A DNA stretch of 64,000 nucleotides. Origin: Clonostachys chloroleuca (Eukaryota; Ascomycota; Sordariomycetes; Hypocreales; Bionectriaceae). The notes beneath the pieces were generated by a model. It was not told where the DNA came from and did no database searches. It saw nothing but the letters and a program-made list of their open reading frames with translations. Positions 12,285 to 22,431 of this stretch are shown piece by piece. The translations under genes and the position numbers were made by a program. The first letter of the stretch is position 1, and every line of letters begins with the position of its first letter. The stretch is taken from the NCBI GenBank assembly GCA_037952775.1, contig JBANAY010000004.1, positions 7,564,001 through 7,628,000 on the forward strand, given 5' to 3'.

Positions 12285-13226
12285 ATGGTTCGCCCACTCA
12301 TCCAAGGTTTCGATGGCGAGTATTACCAGAGCTTCGGTAAAAATGCCAACTGTACATTAGAAGTCTGCCCTATCGAGGCCACTATCTACAAGTACAACCC
12401 ATCCAAGCCTGTTAACACTGCACTCACTGTCATCTTCGGCCTGATCATGATCGGTCACATCTACCTCGGCGTCCGATGGAAAACATGGGGCTACATGGTC
12501 AGCATGATCCTTGGCTGCCTGCTCGAGATTGCTGGCTATGCTTGCCGAATCGTCCTGCACAAGAACCCTTTCAAGTTTTTGCCTTTCGTTGTTCAGACTG
12601 TTGCCTTGACCATCGCTCCAATCTTTTATACCGCCGGAATCTACGTCACTCTTTCCGCAAGCATTTCTCACTTTGCCCCTGACCTAACTCGCGTCAAGCC
12701 AGTTGTCTGGGTCTGGATCTTCCTCCCTGCCGACATCATCTGCCTCATTCTCCAGGCTGCTGGTGGTGCCATCTCTGTCACAGGCTCCGGTGATAATTCC
12801 GCCGAGGTTGGCAACAAAATCAGCCAGGCGGGCTTGTCCCTCCAGCTGATTGTCCTTGTCGGGTTCATGGCTGCGTTTGGCGACTTCTTCGTTCGCTTCT
12901 TCCGCGCTGGCCGCCTGCCCCAGATCGAATGGCGTCTGAAGGCCTTCGTCGCCGGTATCACTCTCTCAGTCATTTTCATTCTCGCCCGTTGTGCCTTCCG
13001 TGTGTACGAGCTCAAGGAAGGATACAGCGGCGCCGCCATCACACACGAAGTTCCCTTCATCGTCATGGAGGGTGTCTTCATGATCATTGGCGCCGTTTTC
13101 CTCTACATTGGACACCCCGGTCTTGCTCTCAAGCCCGGCGAGTCTGCCGTCGATACCGCCCAGTATCCTGGCAAGGCCTCTGGCTCCGATACCGAGGATT
13201 CCGCTTTCCCAAGGTCCAAGGCTTGA
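12285..13226 (+). CDS. RTA1-like membrane protein (lipid-translocating exporter family)
   Basis: A 313-residue, single-exon protein of the RTA1 family (PF04479). Members are seven-helix fungal membrane proteins linked to resistance to 7-aminocholesterol and to sphingoid-base or lipid movement. I chose the ATG at 12285 (MVRPLIQGFDGEYYQSF) because the upstream in-frame codons are only the leader and A-tract. Seven hydrophobic segments follow, including TALTVIFGLIMIGHIYLGV, YMVSMILGCLLEIAGYACRI and FIVMEGVFMIIGAVFLYIGH. Family hallmarks visible are EIAGYACRI in helix 2, APIFYTAGIYVTLS in helix 3-4, the WIFLPADIICLILQAAGG segment and RCAFRVYELKEGYSG before the last helix. The cytosolic tail is short and Ser/Asp-rich. 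Codon use is biased to C-ending codons, and with the TATA box this suggests strong expression. It looks fully intact. Confidence 0.93.
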   Translation: MVRPLIQGFDGEYYQSFGKNANCTLEVCPIEATIYKYNPSKPVNTALTVIFGLIMIGHIYLGVRWKTWGYMVSMILGCLLEIAGYACRIVLHKNPFKFLPFVVQTVALTIAPIFYTAGIYVTLSASISHFAPDLTRVKPVVWVWIFLPADIICLILQAAGGAISVTGSGDNSAEVGNKISQAGLSLQLIVLVGFMAAFGDFFVRFFRAGRLPQIEWRLKAFVAGITLSVIFILARCAFRVYELKEGYSGAAITHEVPFIVMEGVFMIIGAVFLYIGHPGLALKPGESAVDTAQYPGKASGSDTEDSAFPRSKA

Positions 13227-13990
13227 TTGGGGCCAGGGAAATGTCATTGACCAGCGCATCTGCCGAAAGCAGCTTGCGCTGATCCGAAAAGCGTACTTCC
13301 CCCCAGGCGCCTCTAATTAGTTGTGAACGTCGCAGGTGGACTACCCTGTCTAGAACAAGCTCCGGGAGCGTTGAATATGACCACTCGACAGGTTTTACTT
13401 TGCCTGTATTAATGATCTGCATTTCTACATTAGTTTTCCAGTTTTAGTTTGTCATTTCAGTATATCATTTGTTTTTATTCTCAAGCTTATGATGGCATAA
13501 TGATTCAGTGAGTTTGGAATAAATTGTCGAACTCGTATGTTGTAGCCGGTTGAAACATGTCGACGTCCATCGGTAGTGTGAGCCCCATTTGCTGTTCGCA
13601 TTTGGTCTGTCAGATGGAATACCATTAATCTTGTGAGCACTTAGGTTGGTAAATCTCTAACAAATTCAGATGCGATAGAGCTCTTGCGGTCTGAGCATGG
13701 GGCATCATTACATTTGACACTCGGTCTCGTCAGCTGAGGAACTCTCTAAGTTCTTGGTTGATAATTTTCCTTCTACGAACAGGTGGAGAGTCATTTTATC
13801 TACGTAGGCATAAGATAGGGTCGGATTGGAAAGTAATGTTTTCAAATTGAGCCGTAATGAGATTTACATACGTTAACCCTAACCCCCATTCCAGAACAAG
13901 TAATAACCCAACGGCAGTTGTATAACCAAAATAAACTAGAGAAGATGAAAACGTGACGGAGAAAAGTTTTATATAGAGAACGAACATTCG
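13227..13990. other. Intergenic, convergent
   Basis: The 3' flanks of two convergent genes. It includes a short telomere-like stretch (two CCCTAA-type units near 13873), too short to be meaningful, and nothing else recognisable. Confidence 0.5.
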
Positions 13991-14764
13991 CTAACCACTG
14001 GTCCCAGTCACCCAGCCGTCTCCCTGTGCCGAAATGTACGAAGCCGTTGCCTTCCCTTGTATGTTGAGTGCCCATATTTTCAACGCCGTGACAATCACCA
14101 TGATAGCCCACCGATCACCGAGAGATGAGTAAAACTGCAAGATAAAGGGTAGGGTCATGGCCCGGCCGTCGTGAACAGCGATTGTTGCAACCACTTCTGG
14201 TTGCCGGAAAACGCCGCCGCTACCCATACGAACGAGTCTGAAGCCGGATTCGAACTGTGGAGGAAGAATGCTTATCTCATGGCTGGTTTCAATTTTACGC
14301 CATTCAAAAAATTCTCGCCTTAGACCATGGGCGTATCCAACATCAACGGAAAATTGAAAGGTGACAGTCTCGCGGTCGACTGCTGCACGCAGATTTTCCA
14401 CACTGGCTTGATGAGTTCCAGGGAGTGGACGCATTTGGATGACACTCTTAAGAACGTTGTGCGTCGAGCCAACCTCATCGGCAGCTTTGGCCAGGACTGG
14501 GTGTTTGTTTGTTGGGCCACTGTGAAGAGTAACGCCAGGCGGGCTGCAACCCCATCCTGACTGGACGCTGACAGCATACAGTGGATGGTCAGATGTCTCT
14601 CCTAGATGGAATGTGCCGGTGAGGAGCTTACGCTGGTAGAAGCCTTGGATAACAGGAGGTACGGGATGTTGCAGCGTGGAGGCCAGCCGAGCCTCAACCT
14701 TGCCATGGAGGATGTCGAGTTTATGGGGGAAAGTGCATGGCGCCAAGTGAGATGGATTTTCGAT
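13991..14764 (-). CDS. Conserved-looking fungal protein of unknown function (5' exon not resolved)
   Basis: The open frame has no in-frame ATG at its beginning. It is entered through a likely splice acceptor (CTATAG at 14765-14770), so a short first exon lies upstream, somewhere in 14770-14900. The visible part, about 257 residues, begins IENPSHLAPCTFPHKL and contains HPLYAVSVQSGWGCSPPGVT, FQFSVDVGYAHGLRREFFEW and FESGFRLVRMGSGGVFRQPE, then a hydrophobic stretch with LGDRWAIMVIVTALKIWALN before the stop at 13991. The pattern (a beta-rich body, a Gly-rich turn, one C-terminal helix) recalls a fungal-specific family with tubby-like C-terminal character, but I cannot name it with certainty. No catalytic motif is visible. 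The reading frame itself is well supported by length and codon use. Confidence 0.6.
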   Translation of the reverse strand: MENPSHLAPCTFPHKLDILHGKVEARLASTLQHPVPPVIQGFYQRKLLTGTFHLGETSDHPLYAVSVQSGWGCSPPGVTLHSGPTNKHPVLAKAADEVGSTHNVLKSVIQMRPLPGTHQASVENLRAAVDRETVTFQFSVDVGYAHGLRREFFEWRKIETSHEISILPPQFESGFRLVRMGSGGVFRQPEVVATIAVHDGRAMTLPFILQFYSSLGDRWAIMVIVTALKIWALNIQGKATASYISAQGDGWVTGTSG

Positions 14765-15370
14765 CTATAGAGGGACGGAATAGGCCAGAGAACGACCTAT
14801 GCTGTTGATTCATCCGAGATACCATATCTTTTGCTCTGATTTTGTTTTATAATAACCATGCCAAGATGATCAGCAGGCGAATACGCGGACACTGACGCTA
14901 CTACCGACGATCATGAACACAAAGGTACAGCACCGCCTCTGTTATTAACGCGAGGCGAGCGAGCCAATTGCCAGGGGTTAGCAGCTCATCTGCGCCACAC
15001 TAATGATGATTGCATTTGGTTTCTTTATAAGCCACTGCAGTCGCGGATGACTATAGACTTTTTGATGCCGCCCAACTAGCGCTGATTTGGTGGTGTGGTG
15101 TATTAATCTGATCCGCATTTACAACAGCATTTGCGTCAGATTTAAAAGCTCGTTGAACATGTCATCACCGTACACTGGGGGCAACCCAGGGAAACTGAAC
15201 TGTCCATTTCAGTGTCTGTTCTGGTACTATACTAATGGATATTGTGCCAATGGACCACTAGTGGCCGCCTGAAGGTAAATTGTTCTTTGAGGATTAGAGG
15301 TATGCTTCTCTCCGGAAAGACAGCTACTGATGCGCTTCCAAGCAATACCATCCCTCTTCCTTTACGCAGC
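14765..15370. other. Intergenic
   Basis: It contains the unresolved first exon of the preceding gene and the 3' flank of the dehydrogenase. Nothing else can be supported. Confidence 0.4.
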
Positions 15371-16506
15371 CTACGTTGGCGACAGCGAAACAAGCCTGCC
15401 AACTCCAGTGAACTCTGCCGCTTCATCCAATGCATTCTTCCAGTCCTCCAGCGGATACGTCTTGATGTCCGCAAAATCCTCTCCCCTTGGGAAGCGTCCA
15501 CTGTGCAGCATCTTACTGAACAGCAGCATATCCTCTCTCTCATACATCAGTTTCCCCTTGAGAGTGATGTTCTTGCTGATAAAACTCCACGAGTCTATCG
15601 GAAAATCGGTGCCGACAAAGCCCATCAGACTCGCTCGTCCATTGCGCCGCAGACAGGACAGGGCGCTCTTCAAATGAGTCGACTTTGCCGCGACCGCCAT
15701 GGGCGGCGAGAAGTCCAGGACCGCGTCGACGGGACCAAACGCCTGCAGGGACGCAGTGTCGGCAGCCTGGTCACCCGAGATCCTGACAGTTTCGATTCTG
15801 GCCGATGGGGTGCCCTTTTGCACGTGTGCTTTCAACCTCGCCAGCTCTACCTCGTTGCGGCCCATGGCAATCACCGTCGCGCCGATCGCGACGGCCGTCT
15901 GAACAGCCGCACCTCCATATGGGCCGGTCGCTGGGCTGATGATGACTGTCTCCCCGGGCTGGAGATTGATGTCGCGAAATCCGCCGAATGGAACCATGAG
16001 CCAGCCGAGGTACATCAACTGCTCCAGTGTATAGCCTAGCTCTCCACAGAGTCGTGCTTCGTCCAGCGGAATGCAGTTTTCCAGAGGTGCCGACAGGTAT
16101 TCAGCGAATGGCCCGTTTCGCCAAACGTCTCTACACAGCTTCTGGCTGCCCTCGGTTCCACCGTGGTGAATTGCAGTGAGAAAGCGATGATCAGGGTCAT
16201 CGCGGCCGTATATGACACAGTCCGCGTAGACCAACTGGCCAACCTTCAAGGACGTGGCGTCTGGTCCCAATGCAACGACGCGGCCGATGGAACTACACCC
16301 GCCCACGATGGGCTTGGGGAAGTCATATTTGCGAACTCCATTGTAGATCTCGCGGTGGTAGGACAGAATGCCAGCCTGCTCGACTTTTATAACGGCACTG
16401 CCATGAATGGGCTGGGGGTTGGGATCTGTTTGATTTCGAAGCCAGCACCGACGGTTTCGAGAACCAGAGCGCGGTGCTGAGACGGGAGGGTGTCTTGGGA
16501 GGACAT
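15371..16506 (-). CDS. Medium-chain dehydrogenase/reductase, zinc-type alcohol dehydrogenase-like; single-base frameshift near N-terminus
   Basis: A fungal MDR-superfamily oxidoreductase with a GroES-like start and a Rossmann NAD(P) domain. The ATG at 16506 opens MSSQDTLPSQHRALVLETVG and continues to FEIKQIPTP, but that frame stops within about 40 codons. The next reading frame continues the family sequence exactly where expected (QPIHGSAVIKVEQAGILSYH, then PIVGGCSSIGRVVALGPDA). The nucleotide-binding region follows: GETVIISPATGPYGGAAVQT. A conserved DFSPPMA strand and GRASLMGFVG are also present, with the stop at 15371. The frames would join if the C-run on the coding strand (plus positions 16414-16418, five G) had six bases. 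Either this copy is mutated or one base was missed in sequencing. A TATA-like box lies about 105 bases upstream, and a Zn2Cys6 regulator gene is next in the same orientation. Confidence 0.8.
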
Positions 16507-16612
16507 CTTGATATGCAAGAGCTTCGATATGAATAATCAGGAACTGTAATGTTTTTTTGACGTGTTGGGAAATAGCAACTGTTGGTCGAAACAGAGAGAC
16601 TTTGAGCAGCTC

Positions 16613-16620
16613 TTATATAG
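16613..16620 (-). promoter_or_regulatory. TATA-like box of the dehydrogenase gene
   Basis: On the minus strand CTATATAA lies about 110 bases upstream of the dehydrogenase ATG. Confidence 0.4.
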
Positions 16621-16775
16621 ATACATGGCTGTGGACATTTCTATTTGACAAATTCAGATATTTCCATTCCAATCCATGATTATGATGATCACGATAATGC
16701 AATACACCGATAGGCCCACGGAGTAGTTGTGATCTCGACTTGATCAACGATACGAGGGTTAATATAGCGATATAT

Positions 16776-16842
16776 CCGCGGAGATAAGAAACCGTGAATC
16801 TTGTTGGGCCGCGGAGTATCACGGAAACCACTGTGCCCGCGG
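16776..16842. promoter_or_regulatory. Three CCGCGG palindromes upstream of the dehydrogenase
   Basis: CCGCGG occurs at 16776-16781, 16809-16814 and 16837-16842. The first two are followed by AGW. They lie 270-336 bases upstream of the dehydrogenase start. CCG/CGG half-sites are the usual contacts of Zn2Cys6 regulators, and such a gene lies directly upstream. The role is inferred. Confidence 0.35.
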
Positions 16843-16962
16843 TGATTGAGCCAGAATTTGTAAGTGTGTGCGAAGAATACATACGTCATAGTGAACATTC
16901 AAAGCTCATATCCGATCATCGCGGTCAATTACATGCTCTCTAGCCTCCTTAGCTAGCCTAGA

Positions 16963-19264
16963 CTACCAAAAAGAATGACCAACCGCCCCATGTGCCATGA
17001 ATTCATCAAATCGCCAAATATCATCGAAATCAAAGAACTCCAAGTTATCTCCAGGGTGCAGAAAGTCGCCGGAGTTATCGGTCGGTCCAGTATCCAGTGG
17101 CTGTAAGCCGGAGGAGTTCTCGAGTAGCGAGTAGGATGACTCTAGGCTTGCTTTCCCATGCTGTGCCATGCTCTGCTGCAGTGCGATTCCCGTCTCCGCC
17201 CCTTCGGCCTGCCCTAATATCATACATATCTTCATATGTAACTTCATACTTGTCTCGCACAACTGGACCCTTTGTTCCCATTGCCGACGCGTCTCCTCAA
17301 CCCCGCTCATCAGCATTTTCCTATAGCTACAAGGTTCCTCTGGAGGCTGACTCCCATCATGCTCGTCTATCTCTACCAGTAGTTCCAGCAATAGTGTCAG
17401 CGTGACATGGATCAGGCGATGCTTAAATATCCCTCCACCAAGCATGCAAAGATGGAAAAATCCTTCGTCTTCAGGTGGCGAGAGCAGGGCCATTGCTACA
17501 TCGAGGCTTTGCTTCCTCGACGAGAAGAATAGAGCGTTTTTACGAGCCCGATATACCCAGGGACGATGTAGAGGGACTAGAAAGCGACGGAGGAGAAGAT
17601 CTCCTATGTTCCGCCTGAAAACTTCCCCGCCGTCAGAGACAGCCCTTCTTGTAAGGTTGATGCAACGACGACAAGCGTCTATGATTACGGAATTCAACCT
17701 CATGACCTCTTCATAATCTACTTCCTTGCGCGCGCTGTTCATGCAGCGAACTATCTCGACTCGTGGTCTCAGAACACCAAGAATGTGGCGTTGTAGTGAT
17801 GCATCTGTCACCGTGTTGTCCGGGCGTTGTTCTAGCTCATATATCTCGTCGTGTAGCTCTTCGTCATTGCAATTCGATGGTGGTACTGTATCAAAATCGT
17901 CAAAGGCAATTGCAGGCAGAGAGCCTGCATCCAACGCTGCCTGTACATTCATCTCTAGGATCGTGGCCCACAATCTTCTCCGAATTTCACCATGCCTAGT
18001 ACAAAATCCGCCGTCAGCACGCCGAGAGCCTACCATTATTCACGACCAGGGGAGTTTGCTTACAGCACCGTCATCTTCTCAAAATGCCGAGGATCCCGGT
18101 GAAGACCCATATGCATCGCTGTTCGGACAACTGTGCCCATCGTGACCCAGACCAGATCTCCGCCTACATTGAGAACTTGTCGGGCAAGAATCAACAAGCA
18201 CTGGATCTGCAAGCCGCTGATACTAATCCTGTTTTTCTCCCATGGCCCGGAGACCCATCTCTGTGCGTCATGTACTGCCTGGGCTGCGGCTGACCGGAGA
18301 CCATGCGTACTATGCGCCTCGGGACACAGGCTGGATCCAATAGCTACAACTAGTTGTACTTTGATCCTGATAGCATCCGGTGTGCCTAACGGGTTACTCC
18401 AATACTGCCCGTACTCGTCCCAAAAGGAGGGTACGTGGACAATCCTAAAGACCGACTCAAACCGTGAAACGTAGAGCTGCGCCATCCGGTCCGCGACAGC
18501 CTTTGTGGGCAGGCTGATGTCGGGACTGGGGAAGTATCTACCGGGTTGGGACGACTTCAAACTCTTAGCGAGTGTTTTATACTTTAGTACAGTAGCCCGC
18601 ATGTCTAACTTCAAGCGCCTCGTGATTTCATTCTCTGCAGCACAATCCGACTCCGCGTTGAGGAACGCGGATATGTTTCTAAACTGTCGTTTTTCTTTGT
18701 TTCAGTCGAGCCCTAGCCATCGGGAAACTTTGCAGCGTACAATGTGGCTTCCATCTGACCAGTGAGTCTTCCCATACAAGCTAGACTTCCGGAAGGAGAA
18801 CGCATCTCCGTTGCAGGCGGGCGCAGAGTGGCTCGAGGCCTCGTCTAATCTCTCGAGGGCCCACGCCGGAGCAAATGACCGGGCCATCTGCTCTAGTGCG
18901 CAGAGTCGACGTTCCAGCTCGGCTGGGTCTTGTTTCGTATTTGGTATCGGGTTTGGCGAAGTTGGCATCGTTTCCTCGCCGGTATGATTCTCGTTTGCTT
19001 TCGGTGATGGAAGTTCGGCGCCTGGTTGTTGCACGGTGCCATCACGGCAGCTGTTCGTAGTGAGTGGCGTAACTGATCGCCGGCCGTTCGCTCTAGCCGA
19101 TGGAGTCTTGGGACTATAGAGACATGGTATCTTCCACAGTACGCAGTGACAGCATGGGTCTTTACGGTCACACTTGACTTTCCGCCGACGGCATTCGATA
19201 CAGGAAAGGGGGGCCGTCGACGTTGGCGCCGGGGTTGGCTGGAAGGTTGGGTTCGAGGGGGCAT
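16963..19264 (-). CDS. Zn2Cys6 transcription factor, complete except for a possible one-base break at the start
   Basis: The zinc cluster reads CIECRRRKVKCDRKDPCCHC with a further Cys in the CLYSPK tail, matching the CX2CX6CX5-6CX2CX6C pattern. A Pro/Thr-rich N-terminus precedes it and a linker (about 120 residues) follows. The first large exon ends near SLYGKTHW (about 18762). After an intron the Fungal_trans domain continues (PSFWDEYGQYWSNPLGTPDA, AMHMGLHRDPRHFEKMTVL). Another intron near 18010-18058 leads to GEIRRRLWATILEMNVQAAL, the usual RRRLWW-type motif, and a long C-terminal half ending GAVGHSFW at 16963. No ATG precedes the zinc cluster in its own frame. The ATG at 19264 is one base out of frame, and a sixth C in the C-run beside it (19257-19261) would give MPPSNPTFQPTPAP. 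An unseen upstream exon is the alternative. The adjacent dehydrogenase is the likely target. Confidence 0.85.
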
Positions 19265-19426
19265 CCCGATATAGAAAGAATATCCAAAATATAATGATAA
19301 TTAACAATGATTCAGATTCAGCTCGATATTTGTGGGAAACGCAAGGCCACGGACGGGAGCGTGTCGGCTTAATAGTTAGTTCACTTCCGCGGCTCTAAGC
19401 GAGCATTATCTCCGCCATGTTCCAAA

Positions 19427-19722
19427 GTCCGGGGTACGGCAAACCCGATACATAAACGCCGCTCGGTGCCGGACAAATTCCCTTAAATTCCAGCTTAGTA
19501 AAATTCTAGACTGCCCGAGTCCGCGGGCGAACGTGATTATCGCATCTCGGAGGCTGGATCTTTTCTCGGCGTCACGAGATGGCGATGCATCCTAGTGGTA
19601 AGTTTGCATGTCCGGTGGAAACTCCGTAACACCCCTTTCTATCACTAAGTAGGTAGCCATCGAACGGTCCGGTAGGCCCATGACCAGCGGCATTCCGGTC
19701 GAACGCACTCCGGAAGGTCCGG
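19427..19722. promoter_or_regulatory. Cluster of GTCCGG hexamers upstream of the regulator
   Basis: GTCCGG or its complement CCGGAC occurs at 19427-19432, 19469-19474, 19610-19615, 19667-19672 and 19717-19722, with extra TCCGG copies between. It lies 160-460 bases upstream of the regulator start, so autoregulation is a reasonable guess. Confidence 0.35.
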
Positions 19723-20915
19723 TCAGGACCGTCTGTAAATAAAAAGCATTTTCCCCATTAGGCCAAGCGGATAGAACAGATCAGCAAACAGCGTTCATTG
19801 TCCGAAGCTCACGCATAACACCGAGTCCGAGATCACGATGTTGGCATGATGTATTTGAATGGATGGAGGGACAGTTGAATCCTGAGAACGCAATTTCGAT
19901 GCACCGATGCCTTGAAAGTGCCACCAACATGCAAATACATGCGGCCAAGACATATGTGATGGAGACGGAGCAAGTGTATGTTTCACCTCGTCCTTCTATA
20001 CTGACCCCTGAAGGATTAGACTGCACTTCTTCGTTTTTCAATAAGACGATTTTCTTATTCCAGGTAATCCGCTAAAGACTGACTAGACTGCCTATGTTAT
20101 TCGTCTAAGTAGTATTGTAATCAACCTTGTCAGCATTGGACTTCTCTAGGCGCTTCTCATCAACCAAGGAGCATCTACCCACGGATTTTGACAGATAGCG
20201 CTCAAGACGATATTCTACAAGCTGATAGCTCCGAATAGCATCAAGTCCTTCAAATTTCCCCGCAACTGTTTCTAATTGGTAGCCAGCGCTCAACTTTGTA
20301 ACCCGCATACACCAGTCGCAGCCGACAGAAAGTCTCACGTAAGGCAACCTTTGACTGTTGTCTTCCTGTCTTGGACAGGGCTAAAATCCAGCCTCGCCAA
20401 TTTGATTAGCGTGCTCACCCTTCGATCGCAAACTCCTGCCAGTTTCTTTATCTTCGGCAGGGGGCTAGGCAGATCTGGCAAGTATGTTCTCATTCCCCAC
20501 ACAATCCGTGTAGCACCTGGACCTGTAAAACTGTTTTGGGGTCGAGGGTGTGCCGACTAAGGAAATTTAACTGACCATGTGTTCAACGCCAGAGTAGTCA
20601 CGCAGGTTCCGGCATCGGGCCCAGCCATTGCTCATCCAATACGGAAAAGGCCGGCCCCTGGGCTGAAGGTTCTTTAGATTTGGAGGGAGCTACTCTGTAA
20701 TGGCACAATAATAACAGTTAAATCTGCAATCATCCCGCTTTTAAACAAGAATGTGGAAACGAATGTTGGGAGGCCGATATTTCTGAAATGCCACCTTCAA
20801 AACACTGGCACCAAGGGCACCATAACGCATCAAAGCACTACTTGGACCTCGCGATCATATAAAGAGCATCGCTGTTTGGCTCTTGCCGACCTACCTTGAG
20901 AAAGCACTCGGCAGT
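19723..20915. other. Intergenic
   Basis: About 1.2 kb without a supportable gene. Short frames on both strands show no motif. Confidence 0.45.
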
Positions 20916-21674
20916 ATGAATCTTGCGGAGTCCATAACGGGGTTTACCTCGAAGATCCTGGCACCAGCCCGGTTGCAAAAGCAAAATACCACCCCGGAAC
21001 CCACAAGTCTACAATGGGTGCCGCAAAGCCCTACACCAACACTTGTTGACGGCGTCGAAGCATTCACCGGTGCCCCGGTTATTGGGGAGGTCATACTCGA
21101 TACCCGCGAAGCCCTCGACGTCAACAAACTTTGCACGACTTTACACCTTCATTGCTCCTATAGGAAGCCCCTCCACCCCAAGTGCTTCCACTGTGCTCAC
21201 CACTACGCGGAGCTCAAACAATGGGTGTTTGTTGATGGCCCTATGGCGTTGTCTAGTGGAAAACACTCTTTCGTATTTTCTACACGCCTAGAAAATGACC
21301 TTCCATCATCATTGTGCACACCTTTGGTAGACTTCGCTTATGAGTTGTCTGTCGAACTAACATTAGGCACTGGGACATCGGTTCGATGGAACAAAAGCTT
21401 TCCTGCCAAGCGTTCTCTCTGCAGGTCGGGCGACCTTCAAACTGATACATTTAGTTTCCCAAAAGCCAGGGTGGACGCTGGCCTGCGAATGAGACAAGTC
21501 ATTGAACCAAACGGCATAAACAGTGTATGGCTCTCTCTTTCTGCAATCAAGAACCACCCTACAACACTTTCGTTTGAAATAGCAAAAGTGGATATATTTC
21601 TTTCTTTTTCTTCTTTTGTGATTCTAAAACCAGGACCCCACAGCTATTCACATCTTCGTTTTGTCACGGAATAA
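20916..21674 (+). CDS. Arrestin-like N-terminal domain protein, probably truncated
   Basis: The frame is open from a TTG at 20883, but the first ATG is at 20916 (MNLAESITGFTSKILAPARL), which I take as the start. The product is about 252 residues. It shows the beta-sandwich signature of fungal arrestin-like trafficking adaptors: GAPVIGEVILDTREALDVNK (the membrane-facing strand that begins arrestin folds), a cysteine/histidine-rich turn, GKHSFVFSTRLENDLPSSL (compare the G.h.FpF.h.LP.slP motif) and FAYELSVELTLG (the Y.l.a.l strand). Fungal arrestins normally have a second C-terminal domain and PY motifs for Rsp5-type ubiquitin ligases. Neither is visible here, and the last 25 residues (DIFLSFSSFVILK) look like read-through of a T-rich intron beginning GTGGAT near 21589. 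So either the final exon is missed or the gene has lost its second half. The arrestin call is moderate. Confidence 0.5.
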   Translation: MNLAESITGFTSKILAPARLQKQNTTPEPTSLQWVPQSPTPTLVDGVEAFTGAPVIGEVILDTREALDVNKLCTTLHLHCSYRKPLHPKCFHCAHHYAELKQWVFVDGPMALSSGKHSFVFSTRLENDLPSSLCTPLVDFAYELSVELTLGTGTSVRWNKSFPAKRSLCRSGDLQTDTFSFPKARVDAGLRMRQVIEPNGINSVWLSLSAIKNHPTTLSFEIAKVDIFLSFSSFVILKPGPHSYSHLRFVTE

Positions 21675-22431
21675 ATCTAATGGTATGCTGCTGCTGTCAT
21701 ATCAAGGCTCTCTTGCCCACCAATAGGACGAGCTCTCTCGATCGTACAAGGAATTAAAAATAGTGGTGCAAACTTAACTGAGCAGACCATTGCTGAAACA
21801 AATTACTTCCAACACGTTCACAGTTGGCAAATAACCACCACTTCCGGTCCTCAACACAGACCCGACCCTTCGCGTGGTGTCTTGCGTATGAGAGACTGGT
21901 CCTGGCTCGTAGGATGGAACTGCAAGGCGGAGCTCAGTTCATATACATGATGCCCGCGATCCGCGGAAACTCTGTAACACCAAACAACTCGATAAGAGCT
22001 GCTGGGAGGTAAGGCCATATTTTAAGCTTTCGTATTCATATTCATTGAGTTGAGTTGTCGGGCCCTGGCAACTTTCACTGCTGTTGAACCTTATTATCTT
22101 TCTCTTACGTAGGAGCTGCTGGGAACAATGGATTGTCTCCCGGGACCTCCTCGTTGGAAGTCAACAGTTGGGACATGCCAGATTGCGTACTAATAATTAT
22201 CTAGAAGCTGAGTAATTGATTTAGTTGGTTTGATTCAAACAGCTCCTGCTCCACCAACCTCTCTAGATAGTTATGCGAGGACAACTTCTACTTAACCCTA
22301 GAGGATATGGCCAGCAAGATTGCAACATGTGCATGCACAAGATCTTCCGGCCCTGCTTTTTCTTCGCTTGTTGTTGAATATTTATACGCAAGCAAATTTT
22401 GACCTTCAACGTCATAAAAGCAAGCACAGCA
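21675..22431. other. Intergenic with a small repeat insertion
   Basis: It contains the 105-bp repeat-family copy listed at 21996-22124; the rest shows nothing recognisable. Confidence 0.5.
21996..22124 (-). repeat. Copy a of a dispersed terminal-repeat family, flanked by 12-bp direct repeats
   Basis: The core TGCCAGGGCCCGACAACTCA (minus strand, around 22051-22070) and its flanks match copy d near 52.2 kb over roughly 80 bases. The insert (22008-22112) is bracketed by GAGCTGCTGGGA at 21996-22007 and 22113-22124, which looks like a target-site duplication or a recombination footprint. Confidence 0.65.

Noticed and set aside
12357..13422. Several antisense frames opposite the RTA1-like gene
   Set aside because: Shadows of a strongly biased coding sequence; no independent support.
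13868..13882. Telomere-like CCCTAA units
   Set aside because: Only about two units, with no array or chromosome-end context.
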